Positions 46,139 through 53,948 of a stretch of DNA of 64,000 bases are shown piece by piece (position 1 is the first letter of the stretch; the number at the start of each line of letters is the position of its first letter). The notes under the pieces were generated by a model. That model had not been told where the DNA came from, did no database searches, and was given only the letters and a program-made list of their open reading frames with translations. Source of the stretch: Brevibacterium aurantiacum (GTDB lineage Bacteria; Actinomycetota; Actinomycetes; Actinomycetales; Brevibacteriaceae); assembly GCF_007558825.1 (NCBI RefSeq), contig NZ_VLTK01000003.1, positions 310,001-374,000 of the forward strand. The letters run 5' to 3'. A program made the position numbers and the translations under genes.

Positions 46139-46240
46139 GGTTCACTTCCGCGTGAGGTTCAGTTCCGCGTCCGGTTCAGTTCCGCGTGAGGTCCACTTCC
46201 GCGTGAGGTTCAGTACCGCGTCCGGTTCACTTACGCGTCA
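46139..46240. repeat. 17-bp tandem array (6 units) ending in the polA stop codon
   Basis: Six consecutive 17-base units have the form GGTTCAnTTCCGCGTnn, each differing from the commonest unit at one to three positions. Units start at 46139, 46156, 46173, 46190, 46207 and 46224. The last unit supplies the polA stop codon (46238-46240). The core GTTCA-TTCCGCGT is constant. It is a minisatellite-like array, not CRISPR: there are no spacers. Confidence 0.9.
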
Positions 46241-48904
46241 GTGAGCTGCGTCGTGCCAGGAGACTCCGGTGCCGACGTTGACGTCGAGGGGCACGTCCAG
46301 CTCGAAGGCCGATCCCATCTCCTCGGTCACAATCGACGTTACGGACTCGACCTCATCTGGGTGGACGTCGACGATGATCTCGTCATGGACCTGGAGCAGG
46401 ACAGTCGACTTGAGGTCGCCGAGGCGGTCGCTGACCTTGAGCATCGCAATCTTCATGATGTCGGCGGCCGATCCCTGGATCGGGGCGTTGAGGGCCGCGC
46501 GCTCGGCCATGTCCCGCAGCTGCCGCCGGTCGCTGTGCAGGGCCGGCAGGTACCGCCTACGACCCATGATGGTCTCCGTGTAGCCGTTGGCTCGAGCCTG
46601 TTCGACGATCTCGTCGAGGTAGTCCTTGACCGCGCCGAAGCGCTCGAAATACTGCTCCATGAGGTTCTTCGCCTCGTCCACACCGATCGCCAGCTGTCGG
46701 GACAGGCCATAGGCGGAGAGCCCATAGACCAGTCCGTAGGACATGGCCTTGACCTTCGATCGCATTGCGGAGTCCACGTCGTCGATGCCGACTCCGAAGA
46801 CCCTCGAACCGACATAGGAGTGCAGATCCTCGCCGTCCTTGAATGCCTGGATCAGTGCGGCATCGCCGGAAAGATGAGCCATGATGCGCATTTCGATCTG
46901 CGAGTAATCGGCTGTCAGGAGCCGAGAGTCTTCGATCTCTGGGTCGGAGATGAAGATCTCACGGATACGCCGCCCTGATTCGGTGCGGACCGGAATGTTC
47001 TGCAGATTCGGGTCCAGCGAGGACAGTCGGCCTGTCGCGGCGACGGTCTGCTGGTAGGTCGTGTGGATCCGACCATCCTCAGCCACGGTCTTGAGCAGAC
47101 CCACGACGGTCTGCTTGAGCTTCGTCGAATCACGGTAGGCCAGCAGATGCTGCAGGAACGGATGCTCGGTTTTGATGAACAGCTCCGCCAGCGCCTCGGC
47201 GTCGGTGGTGTATCCGGTCTTCGTACGTTTCGTCTTGGGCATGTCGAGTTCGTCGAAGAGCACGGCCTGCAGCTGCTTGGGCGATCCGAGGTTGACCTCA
47301 TGGCCGATCGCCTCATAGGCGAGCTTCGCGCTTTCCTCCGCCTGCTTGGTGAACTCATCGATGAGCCTGGACAGACCCGCTTCATCGACTGCGATGCCTG
47401 CCAGCTCCATCGTGGCCAGCACCGGGACCAGGGGCAGCTCGATGTGGCGGTAGACCTGGCTCATGTTCGCATCATCGATTGCCAGTGCAAGAATCTCGTG
47501 GACTTCAAGCAGCGCGGCAGCCCTGTATCCGTGTGTCTGAGCGGTCTGGTCCGAGTCGAGGGAGAGGGCCAGCTGTCCGCTGTCACTTCCGGGCTCGCTC
47601 AGTTCGATGCCCGCACGTTCGAGCGCAATCTGCGGCAGCTCGTAGCTGCGCTGATCGGGCACCAGGAGGTAAGCGGCCAGAGCCGTGTCACCTGCGACGT
47701 CATCGACCTCGAGGCCCAGTGAGCGCCAGGCCTTGATCTGCGTCTTCGCACTGTGCAGAATCAGGGTCTTCGTCCGCAGCGCCGAACTCAGCTTCGCAAC
47801 GGCTGCCTCCCCCGCCTCGGCGAGGTCGACGACCCAGGCTTCCTCCGGCGTGCCGGAAACAGCGAGGACTCGAACATCGCCGTGCCCGAGTTCGTAACGC
47901 GCGTCGGAGTCAAGAGCGAGCACATCGGAATCAGCTATCTTCTCAAGCAGGCCCGGAACATCGAGAGTCTCAACGGAGACTTCGCGGGCGGGTCCGGCAG
48001 CTTCCTCTGGTACGGCTTCCTCACCGAAGATCGCACTCAGTCGTTTGCCGAGCGCCTGGAATTCCAGCTGGTCGAACAGGCTCGAAAGTTCGCTCGGGTC
48101 GCCCTCGCCCCATTTCAGGTCGGCGTAAGTCAGGTCCAGGTCCACATCGTCGAGGAGGCGATTGAGTCTGAAGTTGCGTTCGACCTCAGAGACGTGATCG
48201 CGAAGCTTCTCACCGACCTTGCCCTTGATCGATTCCGCGTTCGCGAGCACTCCGGGCAGGTCACCATAAGACGTCAGCCACTTCGCCGCAGTCTTGTCAC
48301 CGACCCCGGGAACTCCGGGAAGGTTGTCGGCCTTCTCCCCCACCAGAGCAGCGAGTCCGCGGTAGTTCGCGGGAGTCACCGCGTACTTCTCTTCGATCGC
48401 GGTCGGTGTCATGCGATTGAGGTCGCTGACGCCGCGTTTGGGGTAGAGGATCGTCACAGACTCATTGGAGAGCTGGAACGAGTCCTTGTCTCCGGTCATC
48501 ACCTCGACGCTGGCTCCAGCCTCGGTGCCCATGCGGGCCATGGTCGCCAGCGCATCGTCGGCCTCGAAGCCCTCTTTGGTCACCACAGTGATCCCCATCG
48601 CGATGACGATGTCCTTGATCAGGTCGATCTGAGGGTGGAACTCCGGTGGTGTCTTGGCACGGCCAGCCTTGTACTCCGGATACTCTTCGAGACGGAACGT
48701 CTGACGTCCCAGGTCGAAGGCCACGGCCACATGGCTGGGCGACTCGTCCCTGAGAACATTGATGAGCATCGAAATGAAACCGTAGATGGCGTTCGTCGAC
48801 TGGCCGGTGCTGGTGGCGAAGTTCTCCACCGGCAGGGCATGGAATGCCCGGTAGGCCAGAGAGTGTCCATCGATGAGCAGGAGGGATTCGTTTACTTGAG
48901 TCAC
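46238..48904 (-). CDS. polA: DNA polymerase I
   Basis: This 888-residue Pol I has an intact 5'-3' exonuclease (LLIDGHSLAYRAFHAL, GFEADDALA, TGDKDSFQLS, VGEKADNLPG). The 3'-5' exonuclease region is degenerate: motif I reads LALDSDARYE without the DxE pair, and motif II lacks its Asn/Asp. The polymerase domain is intact: DYSQIEMRIMAHLSGD, the O helix AMSYGLVYG with Tyr723 at the Phe762 position of E. coli, and QVHDEIIVDV. The GTG at 48904 is the likely start; an in-frame ATG lies ten codons upstream. It is divergent from the thioesterase across 41 bases. Confidence 0.93.
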   Translation of the reverse strand: MTQVNESLLLIDGHSLAYRAFHALPVENFATSTGQSTNAIYGFISMLINVLRDESPSHVAVAFDLGRQTFRLEEYPEYKAGRAKTPPEFHPQIDLIKDIVIAMGITVVTKEGFEADDALATMARMGTEAGASVEVMTGDKDSFQLSNESVTILYPKRGVSDLNRMTPTAIEEKYAVTPANYRGLAALVGEKADNLPGVPGVGDKTAAKWLTSYGDLPGVLANAESIKGKVGEKLRDHVSEVERNFRLNRLLDDVDLDLTYADLKWGEGDPSELSSLFDQLEFQALGKRLSAIFGEEAVPEEAAGPAREVSVETLDVPGLLEKIADSDVLALDSDARYELGHGDVRVLAVSGTPEEAWVVDLAEAGEAAVAKLSSALRTKTLILHSAKTQIKAWRSLGLEVDDVAGDTALAAYLLVPDQRSYELPQIALERAGIELSEPGSDSGQLALSLDSDQTAQTHGYRAAALLEVHEILALAIDDANMSQVYRHIELPLVPVLATMELAGIAVDEAGLSRLIDEFTKQAEESAKLAYEAIGHEVNLGSPKQLQAVLFDELDMPKTKRTKTGYTTDAEALAELFIKTEHPFLQHLLAYRDSTKLKQTVVGLLKTVAEDGRIHTTYQQTVAATGRLSSLDPNLQNIPVRTESGRRIREIFISDPEIEDSRLLTADYSQIEMRIMAHLSGDAALIQAFKDGEDLHSYVGSRVFGVGIDDVDSAMRSKVKAMSYGLVYGLSAYGLSRQLAIGVDEAKNLMEQYFERFGAVKDYLDEIVEQARANGYTETIMGRRRYLPALHSDRRQLRDMAERAALNAPIQGSAADIMKIAMLKVSDRLGDLKSTVLLQVHDEIIVDVHPDEVESVTSIVTEEMGSAFELDVPLDVNVGTGVSWHDAAH

Positions 48905-48945
48905 ATGGCATAGCCTATCGTTCAAAACTGACATGAAGGAGAACG

Positions 48946-49404
48946 ATGTTCACACCGGACGCATCATTGACTGCGGAGACCACCGAAGAGCAGTGCCGGC
49001 AGCTGCTTGGCCAGCTCAACGCCCCCGACGCAGTCGGTGATCTGGCGGCGAAGATGGGGATCGAGTTCACAGAGCTGACTCACGACCACGTCACGGGCAC
49101 CGCACCGGTAGCGGGCAACACTCAGCCCATGGGCCTCTTCCACGGCGGCGGCCATGTCGTGCTCGCCGAATCCCTGGCCTCGATGCATTCGTTCCTCATC
49201 TCCGGAGGGAAGAACGTCGTCGGCGTCGACCTCAATGCCACACATCTGCGTGCGGCGAGGGACGGCACAGTGACCGGCCGCGCCGAGGTGCTCCACCGGG
49301 GACGCACGATCGTGTCCCACGAGGTGAAGATGACAGATGCCGCCGGCCGGCTCCTCTCCATCGTGCGAATCACGAACATGATCCTCAAAACCGAACCCAA
49401 ATGA
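48946..49404 (+). CDS. PaaI-like hotdog-fold thioesterase
   Basis: This 152-residue hotdog protein contains GLFHGGGHVVLAESLAS, the PaaI-family motif with the Asn/His-Gly region and the catalytic Glu, followed by VGVDLNATHLRAARDG. The family hydrolyses acyl-CoA thioesters, often aromatic or short. The GAAGGAG leader seven bases before the ATG is strong. It is divergent from polA, and the same neighbour order occurs in other actinobacteria. The natural substrate cannot be inferred. Confidence 0.85.
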   Translation: MFTPDASLTAETTEEQCRQLLGQLNAPDAVGDLAAKMGIEFTELTHDHVTGTAPVAGNTQPMGLFHGGGHVVLAESLASMHSFLISGGKNVVGVDLNATHLRAARDGTVTGRAEVLHRGRTIVSHEVKMTDAAGRLLSIVRITNMILKTEPK

Positions 49405-49486
49405 TCTGCAGGCCGGTGAGATCTGCAAGCCAGTGCGATCTCCAAGCCAGTGCGATCTGCCGGCGATGTGATGTGCAGGGCAGTGA
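49403..49486. repeat. Second 17-bp-period array after the thioesterase gene
   Basis: Four to five units of about 17 bases have the form GATCTGCAAGCCAGTGC, at 49403, 49420, 49437, 49454 (16 bases) and 49470. Sequence differs from the array after polA, but the period is the same. The first unit overlaps the thioesterase stop codon by two bases. It has no spacers. The rest of the gap to the response regulator holds a terminator. Confidence 0.75.
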
Positions 49487-49501
49487 CTGCATCACACGAA
49501 G

Positions 49502-49536
49502 GAGGCCGGCGAATCCTCTTCGGATTCGCCGGCCTC
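49502..49536. terminator. Hairpin between thioesterase and response regulator
   Basis: A perfect 15-bp stem (49502-49516 with 49522-49536) has loop TCTTC. It separates convergent genes. The arms contain GGCCGGCGAA, shared with the hairpin at 50468-50509. Confidence 0.85.
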
Positions 49537-49560
49537 AGTGTGTGTTGGGACGGATGCTGG

Positions 49561-50181
49561 CTACTTGTCGGAGCCGATCTGTTTGAGAACGGTGTCCGCG
49601 ACCTCACGCATGGTCAGGCGACGATCCATCGAAGTCTTCTGGATCCAACGGAAGGCCTCGGGCTCACTCAGACCCATCGAGGTCTGGAGCAGGCTCTTCG
49701 CGCGTTCGACGACCTTGCGGGTTTCGAAGCGTTCGGTCAGATCGGAGATCTCGCTCTCTAGTGAGCTGATCTCTGCATGACGCGACAAGGCGATCTCGAG
49801 GGCCGGAATGAGGTCCGCAGCGGTGAAGGGCTTGACCACGTAGGCCATTGCTCCCGCATCACGAGCTCGCTCGACGAGCTCCTTCTGCGAAAAGGCCGTC
49901 AGCAGGACCACCGGAGCGATGCGCGCCTTGGCGATCCTCTCTGCTGCGGAGATTCCGTCGAGGATGGGCATCTTGATGTCCATCACGACGAGATCGGGGC
50001 GCAGCTCTTCGGCCAGGCGGATTGCGGATTCGCCGTCTGCGGCTTCGCCGACGACGTCGTATCCGACCTCGCGCAGCATCTCGACGATATCGAGACGAAT
50101 CACGGCCTCGTCTTCCGCCACTACGACGCGGCGAACCGGCACGGACTCATCTGAAGTTGGTTGTTCGCTGTTTGAAAGCAC
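49561..50181 (-). CDS. pdtaR: ANTAR-domain response regulator (PdtaR-like)
   Basis: This 206-residue regulator has an N-terminal receiver with the acidic pair in VVVAEDEAVIR, the phospho-acceptor Asp in LVVMDIKMP and Lys in YVVKPF. A coiled-coil-like segment leads to a C-terminal ANTAR domain (VVERAKSLLQTSMGLSEPEAFRWIQKTSMDRRLTMREVADTVL). ANTAR proteins bind dual-hexaloop RNA and prevent termination. The cognate PdtaS-type kinase is not in the window. It is the leftward gene next to tRNA-Leu. GTG 50181 start. Two 16-base direct repeats lie upstream. Confidence 0.9.
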   Translation of the reverse strand: MLSNSEQPTSDESVPVRRVVVAEDEAVIRLDIVEMLREVGYDVVGEAADGESAIRLAEELRPDLVVMDIKMPILDGISAAERIAKARIAPVVLLTAFSQKELVERARDAGAMAYVVKPFTAADLIPALEIALSRHAEISSLESEISDLTERFETRKVVERAKSLLQTSMGLSEPEAFRWIQKTSMDRRLTMREVADTVLKQIGSDK

Positions 50182-50236
50182 GGCACCAGTCTAAACCAGG
50201 CCCACGCGCGCACCGACGTCGGTGTCCAAGTTTCTT

Positions 50237-50270
50237 CTGTGATGGTAACCACCCGTGTGATGGTCACCAC
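50237..50270. promoter_or_regulatory. Paired 16-base direct repeats upstream of pdtaR
   Basis: TGTGATGGTAACCACC (50237-50252) and TGTGATGGTCACCACC (50255-50270) differ at one base and are 18 bases apart. Each has a small internal symmetry (TGGTnACCA). They lie 56-89 bases upstream of pdtaR and about 70 bases before tRNA-Leu, a position suited to a regulator binding one face of the helix. Confidence 0.5.
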
Positions 50271-50341
50271 CGCCGCCGATTGTGCAATCACCGAGAAGCT
50301 GTCGTAAACTCAACCCTGTCGCGGATTCGCTCCACGACCAA

Positions 50342-50423
50342 GCCGGATTGGCGGAATTGGTAGACGCGGTGCACTCAAAATGCATTGTCGAGAGACGTGT
50401 GGGTTCGAGTCCCACATCCGGTA
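50342..50423 (+). tRNA. tRNA-Leu (anticodon CAA)
   Basis: The acceptor stem GCCGGAT pairs with ATCCGGT (one G-U), and A50423 is the discriminator base. The anticodon loop CTCAAAA gives CAA, decoding UUG. The long variable arm (from 50387) and GGTTCGAGTCC T-arm are as expected for leucine. No CCA is encoded and no intron is seen. Length is 82 bases. It lies alone between pdtaR and the terminator at 50468. Confidence 0.95.
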
Positions 50424-50467
50424 CTTACCCCAGGCAGTCACCGGACTGCCACAGGGCACCAAGCAGC

Positions 50468-50509
50468 AGTGAAGGGGCCGGCGAACTCATGTTCGCCGGC
50501 CCCTTCACT
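50468..50509. terminator. Strong hairpin after tRNA-Leu
   Basis: A perfect 19-bp stem (50468-50486 with 50491-50509) has loop TCAT. It is 44 bases after the tRNA and 125 bases before the symporter stop, so it can serve both. It shares GGCCGGCGAA with the hairpin at 49502-49536. Confidence 0.88.
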
Positions 50510-50634
50510 CATTTCGCCGGTAACTCTTCGCCGCGAACTCGGCCGACAGCGAAGCTCTCTGCGCCGCAACAGCTCGACAGACATTTCCGGCCGACATGAG
50601 CCAAATGCTCATGCCGGCCAGATGCCCAGAGGAG

Positions 50635-52029
50635 TCAGGAACGCGCTCCGCTCGAGGGCTGTTCGAGTTCAGCCCCATCGGTATCGACGGCACTGTCCTC
50701 TGCATCCTCATCGACCGGCACATAGCCGTCTACACGAGCTGCATCGTAGCGGTCGACATCGAGGATGTCGTGACGTTTGGCCACAAGGGCAGGGACGAGA
50801 GCCTGTCCCGAGACATTGAGCGCTGTGCGTCCCATGTCGACGATCGGCTCGATCGCCAGGAGCAGACCCACTCCTTCAAGAGGCAGCCCGAGAGTGGACA
50901 GCGTGAGAGTCAGCATCACGGTGGCACCGGTCGTTCCGGCCGTTGCCGCCGAGCCGATGACGGAGACGAACACGATCAGGAAGTACTGCACGATCGTGAG
51001 ATCGATTCCGAAGAACTGGGCCACGAAGACAGCGGCGATCGCCGGATAGATCGCGGCACAGCCGTCCATCTTCGTCGTCGCCCCGAAGGGGACTGCGAAG
51101 GCGGCGTAACTCTGCGGAACGCCGAAGTTGTCGGTGGCGACCTTCTGGGTCACGGGCATGGTGCCGATCGAGGACCGCGATACGAAGCCCATCTGGGCGG
51201 CCGGCCACACACCGGAGAAGTACTGACGGGCCGAGAGGCCGTTGAGCTTGGCCAGCGTCGGATAGACGACGAAGAAGATGATCGCCAGTCCCACGTAGAC
51301 AGCAACGACGAACCACAGCAGGGAACCCATGGTCGACCACCCGTAGGAGTTGACCGCGTTGCCGATGAGGCCGAGGGTGCCGATCGGTGCAATGCGCACG
51401 ATCCACCAGACCACCTTCTGCACGACGGCCAAGGCCGCTTCGACGAACTGGAGGAAGGGTTCGGCGGCCTTGCCGACCTTGACTGCGGCGATGCCGATGG
51501 CACCGGAGACGATGATGAGCTGAAGGATGTTGAAGTCGACCTCGGAGACCAGGCCGCCGGCCTCATCGGGTGAGGTCGCGACCTCCATGCCGAGGAAGTT
51601 CACGGGCACAAGACCGGTCAGGAAGCCGATCCAACTGCCTTGCGAATCGGGGGCGGAACCGCTCAACGATGCGGCGTCTGCGTGCGTACCCGGCTGAATC
51701 ACAACACCGAGGATGAGTCCGATGAGTACGGCGATGAGCGCGGTGAAGGCGAACCACAGAAGCGTGGAGACTGCGAGCCTGGCTGCATTCGTCACCTTGC
51801 GCAGATTGCCGATGCTGGCGATGATCGCGGTGATGACGAGGGGCACGACGGCCGCTTTGAGGAGAGTCACATAGGACGAGCCGATGGTGTCCAAGGTCTG
51901 ACCGAGCCAGTTGTCCTGACCCTCGCTGACCGGGCCCCAGGATCGGGCGATCAGCCCGAGGACCACGCCCGCAATCAGGGCTATGGTGACCTGCACCCCG
52001 AATGATCGGCTCCACTTGGGCAATCTCAT
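50635..52029 (-). CDS. Dicarboxylate/amino acid:cation symporter (DAACS family)
   Basis: This 464-residue transporter has eight membrane helices and two re-entrant loops, with the serine-rich hairpin SRSSIGTMPVT and PFGATTKMDGCAAIYPAIAAVF, which carry substrate and sodium sites of the DctA/GltP/SstT family. The likely substrate is glutamate, aspartate, serine or a C4-dicarboxylate; the sequence does not decide. The C-terminal tail (about 60 residues) is acidic and hydrophilic. It is a single gene, with 248 bases before pyk's stop and no clear promoter found. Confidence 0.88.
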   Translation of the reverse strand: MRLPKWSRSFGVQVTIALIAGVVLGLIARSWGPVSEGQDNWLGQTLDTIGSSYVTLLKAAVVPLVITAIIASIGNLRKVTNAARLAVSTLLWFAFTALIAVLIGLILGVVIQPGTHADAASLSGSAPDSQGSWIGFLTGLVPVNFLGMEVATSPDEAGGLVSEVDFNILQLIIVSGAIGIAAVKVGKAAEPFLQFVEAALAVVQKVVWWIVRIAPIGTLGLIGNAVNSYGWSTMGSLLWFVVAVYVGLAIIFFVVYPTLAKLNGLSARQYFSGVWPAAQMGFVSRSSIGTMPVTQKVATDNFGVPQSYAAFAVPFGATTKMDGCAAIYPAIAAVFVAQFFGIDLTIVQYFLIVFVSVIGSAATAGTTGATVMLTLTLSTLGLPLEGVGLLLAIEPIVDMGRTALNVSGQALVPALVAKRHDILDVDRYDAARVDGYVPVDEDAEDSAVDTDGAELEQPSSGARS

Positions 52030-52234
52030 GCCATTCCTCTTCTTCGTCTGTCGGTTTCCGAATGATGCTCAACCCGAACGCTGCTCACTTCGAGCGAATC
52101 AAAGCTCAGGCAATGTTCAACTCACAGCACAACTGTTGAGCAATCTCAGAAATTCCGCAAGTCCGAGTGAAGTGGCTCTCACCGGCGCCAACCACTCAGG
52201 TCGCTGCTCGCGCATATGACAGCGTGACATGACG

Positions 52235-52267
52235 ACGGCGGCCACCCCAAGAAGGGGCAGCCGCCGT
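52235..52267 (-). terminator. Terminator of pyk
   Basis: Eight-base arms ACGGCGGC and GCCGCCGT (52235-52242, 52260-52267) enclose a second CCCC/GGGG stem. It starts 11 bases past the pyk stop on the transcribed strand. Confidence 0.75.
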
Positions 52268-52277
52268 GTGGAGAGCC

Positions 52278-53825
52278 TCAGTGCCTCGGTGTGCCGTTCT
52301 CCTTGACGATCGGCACCTCATGGGTGACCGGCGTTTCGGAGACGATGCCGTATCCGGCCAACGGATCTTCCTCATCGTCCGAGGAGTCTTCGTAAGCCGC
52401 AGCTACACCCTTGGCGGCATCACCCATCGTGTGGATGCGCAGGGCATTGGTCGATCCTGGGATTCCGGGAGGTGACCCGGCCACAAGGATGGACTGATCA
52501 CCCTCGTGGGCGGTTCCGTCAGCGAGCAGCACGGCATCGACCTGCCTGGCCATCTGGTCCGTGTGCCGCACGGTCTTGACCAGATAGGGGCGCACACCCC
52601 AGGTCAGTGCCAGCTGGTGGCGAACCTGAGCATCGGGGGTGAAGCCGAGGATCGGCCAGGCGGGACGCAGACGCGACATCCGGCGTACGGAGTCACCCGT
52701 CTGGGAGAACGTGCACAGCAGATCGATATCGAGCTGTTCAGCAATCTGAACAGCTGCGGCCGTCACGGCCCCACCCTTGGTGTGAGGAACTGTACCCAGC
52801 TGCGGGATCCGTTCCATGCCGTGTTCCTCGGTGGATTCGATGATGCGGCTCATCGTCCGGATCGCTTCGACCCAGTAGTCGCCCACTGAAGTCTCACCGG
52901 AGAGCATCAGAGCATCGGCTCCGTCGAGGACGGCGTTGGCGCAGTCGCTGGCCTCGGCGCGAGTGGGCCTGGCCGCATCGATCATGGTCTCGAGCATCTG
53001 AGTGGCCACGATCACAGGCTTAGCCTGCTGACGGGCGATCTCGACCGCACGCTTCTGCACAATCGGAACCTGCTCCAGGGGCAGCTCCACCCCGAGGTCA
53101 CCGCGGGCGACCATGATTCCGTCGAAGGCATCGATGACCGCATCGAGCTGATCGACGGCCTGCGGCTTCTCCAGCTTGGCGATGACGGGTGCGGAGATGC
53201 CGACCTCGTCCATGACTGCCCTGACATCGTCCATGTCCTCGGGACTGCGGACGAAGGATAGCGCCACCCAGTCGAAGCCGAGCTTGAGGCCCCATTTGAG
53301 GTCCTCGATGTCCTTCTCCGACAGCGCCGGCACGGAGACCGGAACACCGGGAAGGTTGATGCCCTTGTGGTTCGAGATCGTTCCGCCGATCTCCACTTCG
53401 GTGACGACATCGGTGTCGGTGACCTCGGTGGCACGCAGACGCAGGCGCCCATCATCGATGAGCAAGGGATCCCCGACGGACACATCGCTCGGCAGAGTCG
53501 ACAGTGTGGTGCTCACGACCTCGGCTGTGCCGGCGATGTCGCGGTTGGTGATGGTGAAGGCTGCACCTTCGACCAGCTCTTCCTTGCCGTTGGCGAAATT
53601 GCCGACCCTGATCTTCGGGCCCTGCAGATCGAGCAGCAGCGCGACGGCGCGGCCGGTGTCGAGTGCGGCCTGACGAACCCAGGCGAATTTCTCTTCGTGT
53701 TCTTCCCGCTTGCCGTGGCTGAGATTGAATCTGGCCACGTCGACGCCTTCGTCGACGAGCGCGCGGATCTCTTCATAGGAGTTCTGATTCGGACCTAATG
53801 TTGCGACTATCTTTGCACGCCTCAT
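52278..53825 (-). CDS. pyk: Pyruvate kinase
   Basis: This 515-residue enzyme makes pyruvate and ATP from phosphoenolpyruvate. RRAKIVATLGPNQNS opens the TIM barrel, LPLEQVPIVQK follows MVARGDLGVE, and VIVATQMLETMID is the active-site helix. The allosteric C-domain is present, followed by about 30 extra acidic residues (SSDDEEDPLAGYG...) beyond usual length. ATG 53825 starts directly with the conserved core; upstream in-frame GTG codons are less likely. A strong hairpin lies 21 bases before it. gltD is upstream on the same strand. Confidence 0.94.
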   Translation of the reverse strand: MRRAKIVATLGPNQNSYEEIRALVDEGVDVARFNLSHGKREEHEEKFAWVRQAALDTGRAVALLLDLQGPKIRVGNFANGKEELVEGAAFTITNRDIAGTAEVVSTTLSTLPSDVSVGDPLLIDDGRLRLRATEVTDTDVVTEVEIGGTISNHKGINLPGVPVSVPALSEKDIEDLKWGLKLGFDWVALSFVRSPEDMDDVRAVMDEVGISAPVIAKLEKPQAVDQLDAVIDAFDGIMVARGDLGVELPLEQVPIVQKRAVEIARQQAKPVIVATQMLETMIDAARPTRAEASDCANAVLDGADALMLSGETSVGDYWVEAIRTMSRIIESTEEHGMERIPQLGTVPHTKGGAVTAAAVQIAEQLDIDLLCTFSQTGDSVRRMSRLRPAWPILGFTPDAQVRHQLALTWGVRPYLVKTVRHTDQMARQVDAVLLADGTAHEGDQSILVAGSPPGIPGSTNALRIHTMGDAAKGVAAAYEDSSDDEEDPLAGYGIVSETPVTHEVPIVKENGTPRH

Positions 53826-53845
53826 GCACACCACCCTACCTGTAC

Positions 53846-53875
53846 CGTGGCGGGCGATCCGAACCGCCCGCCACG
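53846..53875 (-). terminator. Hairpin between gltD and pyk
   Basis: A perfect 11-bp stem (53846-53856 with 53865-53875) has an 8-base loop. On the transcribed strand it follows the gltD stop by 74 bases and precedes the pyk ATG by 21 bases. It could end gltBD transcription, or sit in the pyk leader. Confidence 0.65.
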
Positions 53876-53948
53876 TCTGTTCGTCGGAGGAGAGTCACGC
53901 ACACCAATGTGCGGGATTCTCAGTAATTGACACGGATCATCTTAACAT

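Noticed and set aside
46139..46240. Tandem array as CRISPR
   Set aside because: Units are contiguous 17-mers without spacers, and no cas genes are near.
52066..52142. TGCTCAAC and GTTGAGCA inverted 8-mers upstream of the symporter
   Set aside because: The arms are 61 bases apart and imperfectly placed relative to any promoter; chance is plausible.
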